From positions 124,001 through 188,000 of the forward strand of contig ALYF01000003.1 in NCBI GenBank assembly GCA_000293845.2: a stretch of 64,000 nt of DNA, written 5' to 3'. The translations under genes were made by a program, and so were the position numbers. Numbering within the stretch: the first letter of the stretch is position 1; the number at the start of each line of letters is the position of its first letter. This document shows, piece after piece, positions 58,637 to 64,000 of the stretch. Below the pieces are notes generated by a model that searched no databases, was not told the DNA's origin, and saw only the letters and a program-made list of their open reading frames with translations. This stretch comes from an alpha proteobacterium IMCC14465. GTDB lineage: Bacteria; Pseudomonadota; Alphaproteobacteria; RS24.

Positions 58637-60550
58637 TTGTCTCAAACCTCTAACCCGTCGGAACTGAATCCGACAACTGAAGATTTTGCTGCCCTGCTGG
58701 AAGAAAGCTTTTCCGGTCAATCCGTTCTTGAAGGAACAGTCGTTAAAGGGCGCGTAACTGCTATTGAAAATGATCTCGCCATTATTGATGTGGGTCTCAA
58801 AACAGAGGGACGCGTCCCTTTGAGAGAATTCGCTATGGCCGGACAGCCAGCTGAGCTTGGTGTCGGCGATGATGTCGAGGTTTATCTCGAACGTATCGAG
58901 AATGCTATGGGCGAAGCAATGCTCTCACGCGACAAAGCAAGGCGCGAAGAGAGCTGGACAGTGCTCGAGAAATCATTTGAAGCCAATGAACGTGTGACCG
59001 GTGTTATTTTCGGTCGTGTGAAGGGTGGCTTTACAGTTGACCTTAATGGCGCCACAGCTTTCTTGCCGGGCAGCCAGGTCGATATTCGTCCGGTCCGTGA
59101 CATCACCCCGCTGATGAACACGCCGCAACCTTTCCAGATTTTGAAAATGGATCGTCGTCGCGGTAATATTGTTGTATCGCGTCGGGCGATTATGGAAGAG
59201 ACACGTGCGGAAGCCCGTAGTGAGATTGTACAAAATCTTGCCGAGGGTCAGGTCACTGAAGGCGTCGTCAAGAACATCACCGATTATGGTGCATTTGTTG
59301 ACCTTGGCGGTGTCGATGGTCTGCTTCACGTCACAGATATTGCATGGCGTCGGATTAATCATCCATCTGAAGTTCTGTCCATTGGTCAGACTGTTGAAGT
59401 GCAAGTCGTCAAAATTAATGCCGAAACCATGCGCGTCAGCCTTGGTATGAAACAACTCCACAACGATCCTTGGAATTCTGCAGAAGAGAAGTTCCCACTT
59501 GATGGTAGGTTCACGGGTCAGGTTACCAATATCACTGATTATGGTGCATTTGTTGAGCTGGAAGACGGTATTGAAGGCCTTGTTCACGTGTCAGAAATGT
59601 CATGGGTGAAGAAGAATGTCCATCCGGGCAAAATCGTCTCTACCTCACAAGAAGTCGAGGTCATGATTCTCGAAGTCGACAGCACAAAGCGTCGTATTTC
59701 TCTTGGCCTGAAACAATGCATGGACAATCCTTGGGACAGCTTTGCCGCTACCTATCCGGTTGGCACGAAAGTCACCGGTGCTGTTAAAAACATCACAGAG
59801 TTCGGTCTGTTTATCGGACTTGAAAATGATGTCGACGGCATGGTGCATATGTCAGACCTTGATTGGAATCTTTCCGGTGAAGAAGCGCTGGCAGGTTTTG
59901 CTAAAAATCAAGATGTCGAAGCCGTTGTGCTGGATATTGATGTTGAAAAAGAACGCATCAGCCTCGGTATCAAACAGCTTGAAAGCGATCCAATGGAAGG
60001 CATCAGCAAACTCAAGCGCGGCGATACAGTCACTTGTAGCGTAACTGCCGTAAATGATGGCGGTCTGGAAGTCTCTGTCGGGGAAAGCGAGTTTAGCGCC
60101 TTTATCAGACGTTCTGATTTGTCACGCGACAGAGAAGACCAAAGACCTGAGCGTTTTGCGGTTGGCGATAAGCTGGATGCTATGATTACCAATTTTGACT
60201 CGAAGTCACGTCGGATTGGTCTTTCTATCAAGGCGCTTGAAATCGCCGAGGAAAAAGAAGCGGTGGCACAATATGGTTCTGTCAGCTCCGGCGCGTCACT
60301 CGGTGACATTCTGGGCGAGGCGTTGAACAAAAACACCGCCTCTGAACCAGAAGCAAAAGAAGCTGCCCCAACAAAAGAAATAGTTGAGGAAGCTCCAGCT
60401 GAGGAAACTCCAGCTGAAGAAGCTGTCGCAGAGCCAGTGGCCGAAGAAACAGCAGAAGCACCAGTAGAAGCAGAAACAGAGTCTAATGACGATGTTGATG
60501 AGGGGGCTTCTGAAGACGCTACTGACGAATCGGCGAGCGATTCCGAATAA
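58637..60550 (+). CDS. rpsA: 30S ribosomal protein S1
   Basis: S1 recruits mRNA to the 30S subunit through repeated OB-fold S1 domains; six can be followed (for example VKGRVTAIENDLAIIDVGLK, VKNITDYGAFVDLGGVDGL, VTNITDYGAFVELEDGIEGL, VKNITEFGLFIGLENDVDGM). The start is a TTG at 58637, six bases after AGGAGA; the nearby ATG at 58630 is out of frame. The C terminus is a long Glu/Ala/Pro-rich tail with imperfect repeats (EETPAEEA-like), which makes the protein 637 residues, longer than E. coli S1 (557). Confidence 0.98.
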   Translation: MSQTSNPSELNPTTEDFAALLEESFSGQSVLEGTVVKGRVTAIENDLAIIDVGLKTEGRVPLREFAMAGQPAELGVGDDVEVYLERIENAMGEAMLSRDKARREESWTVLEKSFEANERVTGVIFGRVKGGFTVDLNGATAFLPGSQVDIRPVRDITPLMNTPQPFQILKMDRRRGNIVVSRRAIMEETRAEARSEIVQNLAEGQVTEGVVKNITDYGAFVDLGGVDGLLHVTDIAWRRINHPSEVLSIGQTVEVQVVKINAETMRVSLGMKQLHNDPWNSAEEKFPLDGRFTGQVTNITDYGAFVELEDGIEGLVHVSEMSWVKKNVHPGKIVSTSQEVEVMILEVDSTKRRISLGLKQCMDNPWDSFAATYPVGTKVTGAVKNITEFGLFIGLENDVDGMVHMSDLDWNLSGEEALAGFAKNQDVEAVVLDIDVEKERISLGIKQLESDPMEGISKLKRGDTVTCSVTAVNDGGLEVSVGESEFSAFIRRSDLSRDREDQRPERFAVGDKLDAMITNFDSKSRRIGLSIKALEIAEEKEAVAQYGSVSSGASLGDILGEALNKNTASEPEAKEAAPTKEIVEEAPAEETPAEEAVAEPVAEETAEAPVEAETESNDDVDEGASEDATDESASDSE

Positions 60551-60563
60551 TTGCAAAAGTTAA

Positions 60564-60591
60564 GGGGCAATATTTTTAATAATATTGCCCC
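60564..60591 (+). terminator. Strong hairpin after rpsA
   Basis: The arms ggggcaatatt and aatattgcccc form an 11-pair stem with a six-base loop, 13 bases past the rpsA stop. No T-run follows on the plus strand, so it may terminate weakly or protect the transcript's 3' end. Confidence 0.65.
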
Positions 60592-60656
60592 TCTAGCGTC
60601 TTGACTGTCATGCACATGTAAGGATAACTTTTTCTTACATCAAGGAATGAAAACAC

Positions 60657-60944
60657 ATGATTAAGTCCGAACTCGTTAATCGTCTTGCCGATCAATATCC
60701 CCATCTCTATCAAAGAGATGTCGAACGGGTGGTAAATACGATACTTGATGAAATCACCGAAGCGCTTGGTCGTGGCGACCGCGTTGAGTTGAGAGGGTTT
60801 GGCGCTTTCTCAGCCAAAATCCGTCCCCCCAGAATTGGCCGCAATCCCAGAACCGGGGAAGCCGTAGCTGTTGCCGAAAAATGCGTGCCTTTTTTCAAGG
60901 CCGGTAAGGACTTGCGGGACCGCCTGAATAATGAAGGCTCGTGA
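60657..60944 (+). CDS. ihfB: Integration host factor subunit beta
   Basis: IHF-beta is half of the DNA-bending IHF heterodimer. [20 protein letters not shown] at the start, the arm segment [27 protein letters not shown] and the C-terminal helix [12 protein letters not shown] match the family. The length is 95 residues. Its position downstream of rpsA is conserved in proteobacteria. Confidence 0.97.
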   Translation: MIKSELVNRLADQYPHLYQRDVERVVNTILDEITEALGRGDRVELRGFGAFSAKIRPPRIGRNPRTGEAVAVAEKCVPFFKAGKDLRDRLNNEGS

Positions 60945-60953
60945 GGGCCTCTA

Positions 60954-61250
60954 TTGAAACTTCTTGGCAGGCTGATATTTTTTCTGATTGCTTTGGGTGT
61001 CATTTTTCTTGCCCTTGCCAACAGACAAATTGTTACTTTTAGCCTAGACCCTTTTGCCTCTTCAAACCCTGCCCCTGACGCGCCTATATTTGGGTTTCGC
61101 GCACCGCTTTTTGTGCTTTTAATGGGCGCCATTGGCTTTGGCATATTACTCAGCTATATACGCTCAAGTGTGACCGCGATGAGAAATGGCCTCAACAAAA
61201 GCATGAATAGTGTTTTCTCAAGGGATAAAGGTAAAAATAATGATGACTGA
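60954..61250 (+). CDS. lapA: LapA-family (DUF1049) inner-membrane protein
   Basis: A 98-residue protein with two membrane helices (LIFFLIALGVIFLALANRQI and LFVLLMGAIGFGILLSYI), as in LapA, the partner of LapB in controlling LPS synthesis in E. coli. It starts at a TTG nine bases past ihfB. No lapB is visible in the window. The 3' end overlaps the pyrF start. Confidence 0.85.
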   Translation: MKLLGRLIFFLIALGVIFLALANRQIVTFSLDPFASSNPAPDAPIFGFRAPLFVLLMGAIGFGILLSYIRSSVTAMRNGLNKSMNSVFSRDKGKNNDD

Positions 61251-61956
61251 TAATCCAGTTTTTTGCGCCCTTGATACTCAGGACACAGCGCAGGCATCAC
61301 AACTTGCCAACACCCTATCAGGCCATATTGGTGGGCTTAAAATTGGCATGGAATTTTTCTATGCCGCAGGGGTGGCCGCTTATCAAAATATTGCCGATAC
61401 GGGATTGCCGATTTTTTTGGATTTAAAACTTCACGATATTCCAAATACAGTGGCTTCAGCCGTCAAAGCACTTTGCCCACTCGAACCAGCAATTTTAAAT
61501 GTACATGCAGCAGGTGGCCTCGACATGATGCGCGCCGCCAGCAACGCCGCCAAAGATACCGCCACAGAAAAAGACATCACCCCGCCTCTTATGATTGCCG
61601 TCACTGTGCTCACCAGCCTCGAAGCTAAAGACCTCGATCAAATTGGCGTGAGCGCCACACCGCGCGAGCAAGTCCTGCGGCTGGCAGATCTCGCCCAACA
61701 GGCGGGTATGGGCGGGGTTGTCTGCTCGGCGCATGAGGTAGAAGCGCTTAGAAACCAATGCGGTGCGGATTTCAAACTTATCGTCCCGGGCATCCGGCCA
61801 GCCGGACACGCCGCAGATGACCAGAAACGTATTATGACACCCGAAGCCGCCATGAAAGCAGGCGCGGATATTCTTGTGATTGGACGTGCCATCACACAAG
61901 CCGACGACCCTGCACAAGCGGCTTCAGCCATTGCATCCTCATTAGGGTATGCTTAG
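61240..61956 (+). CDS. pyrF: Orotidine 5'-phosphate decarboxylase
   Basis: PyrF makes UMP. The catalytic DxKxxD segment is FLDLKLHDIPNTVASAV; VPGIRPAG and GADILVIGRAIT bind the phosphate. The length of 239 residues is normal. The start is at the paired ATG codons at 61240 and 61243 within the end of lapA; an upstream TTG is less likely. Confidence 0.96.
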   Translation: MMTDNPVFCALDTQDTAQASQLANTLSGHIGGLKIGMEFFYAAGVAAYQNIADTGLPIFLDLKLHDIPNTVASAVKALCPLEPAILNVHAAGGLDMMRAASNAAKDTATEKDITPPLMIAVTVLTSLEAKDLDQIGVSATPREQVLRLADLAQQAGMGGVVCSAHEVEALRNQCGADFKLIVPGIRPAGHAADDQKRIMTPEAAMKAGADILVIGRAITQADDPAQAASAIASSLGYA

Positions 61957-61964
61957 GAGAAGCG

Positions 61965-62606
61965 ATGCGTGTTCAAGTTAAAATATGCGGCATTACCAAA
62001 ATAGAAGACGCTCATTTTTTGGAAGAAGCTCAAGCTGATTTTGCCGGCTTTGTTTTTCACCCCGCCTCCTCAAGACATTTATCTGATGAACAAGCCGGGC
62101 TGATTGCGGCAGAGCTTCACCCTTCCATCAAGAAAGTTGCATTGGCTGTTGACCCGGACGACCACCAAATAGACGCCATGATAAAAGCCATAGCACCGGA
62201 TTATATCCAGCTTCATGGTGCTGAAAGTCCTGAAAGATGTGCCGCCCTCAAACAGAGGTTTGACTGCGGGATTATCAAGGCGCTTGGTATTGGTAGCGCA
62301 GCGCATCTGGCGGCTGCCGAAACCTTTGATAGCTGTGCTGATTTCATGCTCCTGGATGCCCTGCCTCAGCCTGGTGGGCCGCAGGGCGGTTCGGGGCATC
62401 GTTTCGACTGGTCTTTATTGACCGATTATAATGGCAAACTCCCTTGGTTTCTGGCTGGTGGTCTGACCCCGGATAATGTTGTTGAAGCTGTGCAAGCCAC
62501 CGGAGCGGCCTATGTTGATGTATCCTCCGGTGTGGAACGCCAAGCCGGGGAAAAAGACCGAGGCAAAATTTCACAATTTATTCAAGCAGCCCGCTTGGAA
62601 AAATGA
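61965..62606 (+). CDS. trpF: Phosphoribosylanthranilate isomerase
   Basis: TrpF converts phosphoribosylanthranilate in tryptophan synthesis. VKICGITKIEDAHFLEE holds the catalytic cysteine, YIQLHGAESPERCAALK and LAGGLTPDNVVEAVQATGA complete the barrel, and AYVDVSSGVERQAGEKD is the phosphate-binding end. The length is 213 residues. trpF–trpB–trpA follow pyrF as one cluster. Confidence 0.97.
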   Translation: MRVQVKICGITKIEDAHFLEEAQADFAGFVFHPASSRHLSDEQAGLIAAELHPSIKKVALAVDPDDHQIDAMIKAIAPDYIQLHGAESPERCAALKQRFDCGIIKALGIGSAAHLAAAETFDSCADFMLLDALPQPGGPQGGSGHRFDWSLLTDYNGKLPWFLAGGLTPDNVVEAVQATGAAYVDVSSGVERQAGEKDRGKISQFIQAARLEK

Positions 62607-62645
62607 TATATAACCCTCTTTGAGATTTCAGAAACGGAACTGACC

Positions 62646-63884
62646 ATGTCAGAAGCAACCTCAGAAGCAAACTCGAAAGCAAACTCCTATACAACCGGAC
62701 CGGATGAAAATGGCCGGTTTGGTATTTTTGGTGGGCGCTTTGTGGCTGAAACGCTTATGCCGCTTATCCTTGATTTGGAAAAAGCCTATGGCGCGGCACA
62801 ACAAGATCCGACCTTTCTTGACCAATTGCAGGACTTACAAACTCATTATGTTGGGCGACCTAGCCCGCTATATTTCGCAGAACGCCTAACCGAGCATTAT
62901 GGCGGTGCGAAAATCTATCTCAAGCGGGATGAGCTGAACCATACCGGATCACATAAAATCAACAACTGCCTTGGTCAGATATTACTAGCAAAACGCATGG
63001 GCAAACGCCGCATTATCGCTGAAACAGGGGCGGGTCAGCATGGTGTTGCTGTGGCAACCGTAGCGGCGCGTTTTGGCTTGCCTTGCACCGTCTTTATGGG
63101 CGCGACAGATATTGAACGCCAAAAACCCAATGTATTTCGGATGAAATTATTGGGCGCGGAAATCATGCCTGTAACATCCGGTGCGGGTACCTTGAAAGAC
63201 GCAATGAATGAAGCCCTGCGTGACTGGGTAACCAATGTCGACTCGACATTCTATATAATCGGCACAGTGGCGGGGCCACACCCCTATCCTGCAATGGTTC
63301 GGGATTTTCAATCCATTATCGGCAAAGAAACCAAAGAGCAAATGCTTGAACGCGAAGGCAGACTGCCGGATACGCTCTGCGCTTGTATCGGCGGCGGCTC
63401 CAATGCAATGGGTCTGTTCTATCCTTTCCTTGATGATGAGTCTGTCAACATTATCGGCGTTGAAGCGGGTGGTCACGGTCTGGATACAGCCGAACACGCC
63501 GCCTCATTAGCTGGGGGCAAGCCCGGTGTATTGCACGGTAACAGAACTTATCTTCTACAAGATGATGACGGGCAGATTACTGAAGGCCATTCCATCTCTG
63601 CGGGTCTGGATTATCCTGGCATCGGACCCGAGCATGCTTATTTAAAGGACACAGGCCGCGTGAGTTACGTTTCTGCGACTGATAAGGAGGCACTTGAAGC
63701 CTTCCAACTTTGCACAAAACTCGAAGGTATTATTCCTGCTCTCGAACCAAGCCATGCGCTTTCGCATGTCGGCAAAATTGCGCCTGACCTACCCAACGAT
63801 CATCTTTTAGTGATGAATATGTGCGGGCGTGGCGATAAGGATGTGTTTTCCGTTGCGGAACATCTCAATGTGGATATTGGCTGA
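62646..63884 (+). CDS. trpB: Tryptophan synthase beta subunit
   Basis: TrpB condenses indole with serine. The PLP lysine is in [14 protein letters not shown], and the phosphate-binding segment is [12 protein letters not shown]. The length is 412 residues. The extreme N terminus contains a 12-base tandem repeat, three copies at 62649–62684, giving [12 protein letters not shown] before the conserved [18 protein letters not shown]. Confidence 0.98.
   Translation: MSEATSEANSKANSYTTGPDENGRFGIFGGRFVAETLMPLILDLEKAYGAAQQDPTFLDQLQDLQTHYVGRPSPLYFAERLTEHYGGAKIYLKRDELNHTGSHKINNCLGQILLAKRMGKRRIIAETGAGQHGVAVATVAARFGLPCTVFMGATDIERQKPNVFRMKLLGAEIMPVTSGAGTLKDAMNEALRDWVTNVDSTFYIIGTVAGPHPYPAMVRDFQSIIGKETKEQMLEREGRLPDTLCACIGGGSNAMGLFYPFLDDESVNIIGVEAGGHGLDTAEHAASLAGGKPGVLHGNRTYLLQDDDGQITEGHSISAGLDYPGIGPEHAYLKDTGRVSYVSATDKEALEAFQLCTKLEGIIPALEPSHALSHVGKIAPDLPNDHLLVMNMCGRGDKDVFSVAEHLNVDIG
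62649..62684 (+). repeat. In-frame 12-bp tandem repeat at the trpB start, three copies
   Basis: The unit tcagaagcaaac occurs three times with one or two changes just after the ATG, encoding a tetrapeptide repeated three times in a region outside the conserved fold. Confidence 0.9.
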
Positions 63885-63896
63885 CGGAAGACACGC

Positions 63897-64000
63897 ATGC
63901 AGCAGACACGACTAGATACAATTTTCAAAGAACTCGGCGCGAATAAGTCAAAGGCTTTTGTGGCTTTTATTTCCGCAGGTGACCCTGACCCTGAGACATC
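63897..64000 (+). CDS. trpA: Tryptophan synthase alpha subunit (3'-truncated by window edge)
   Basis: The first 34 codons read MQQTRLDTIFKELGAN, then KSKAFVAFISAGDPDPET, the start of TrpA, which cleaves indole-3-glycerol phosphate. The frame is open to the end of the window. It starts 12 bases after the trpB stop. Confidence 0.92.
   Translation, partial: MQQTRLDTIFKELGANKSKAFVAFISAGDPDPET

Overview
The window is a dense stretch of bacterial chromosome, most likely from a marine-type alphaproteobacterium; a SAR116-like or Rhodospirillales-like lineage is my guess, not proven. Supporting this are the ffs–dnaX–recR group with an alphaproteobacterial DnaX whose zinc-module cysteines are mostly missing, a TIGR02300 zinc-ribbon protein divergent from aroA–cmk–rpsA–ihfB, a short RNase D next to lptC–lptA–lptB–hpf–ptsN, a CycM-like membrane cytochrome c, and a queG–GST–uppP–NDUFA9-like neighbourhood. 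Both ends cut genes: yidC lacks its 5' part and trpA lacks its 3' part. No prophage, insertion sequence or CRISPR array is visible.

Layout. 1–7.2 kb: membrane insertion and biosynthesis (yidC, engB, argB, a periplasmic DUF1036 protein, a HAD nucleotidase, dapD–dapE). 7.2–16.3 kb: truA–fmt–def, rmuC, recR–dnaX–SRP RNA, nudC, pheA, kdsB. 16.5–25.3 kb: a membrane cytochrome c, a complete Yej-type peptide ABC importer (yejABEF), and a leucyl aminopeptidase with an NlpC/P60 peptidase; importer and peptidases together suggest uptake and breakdown of peptides or murein fragments. 25.3–27.4 kb: TPP riboswitch and thiC. 27.4–36.1 kb: the accessory part, with a methyltransferase, a sterol-desaturase-like enzyme, a lipoprotein, a secreted acidic protein beside a TPR/outer-membrane barrel protein, then an AT-richer operon encoding a DUF1538 transporter, two PII-like proteins and a long coiled-coil protein, ending near tRNA-Ser. 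36.1–44 kb: lepA, pheT–pheS, rplT–rpmI, a phosphodiesterase gene on the opposite strand, infC. 44–51 kb: glycosyltransferase, hydrolase, SDR, queG, GST, uppP and an NDUFA9-like protein. 51–56 kb: tRNA-Leu, RNase D, LPS export and nitrogen-PTS genes, tRNA-Ala. 56–64 kb: aroA, cmk, rpsA, ihfB, lapA, pyrF, trpF, trpB, trpA.

The strongest candidate for an undescribed system is the 31.9–35.3 kb operon. A duplicated-domain DUF1538 membrane protein is followed with no gap by a PII-like protein, then a second divergent PII-like protein, then a coiled-coil protein whose asparagines keep a seven-residue register over most of its length. Other signals of interest are an apparent ATA start codon for infC, many short two- or three-copy tandem duplications between and inside genes, a 14-base copy of the tRNA-Ser 5' end, and the absence of ybaB and rpoN from their customary positions.
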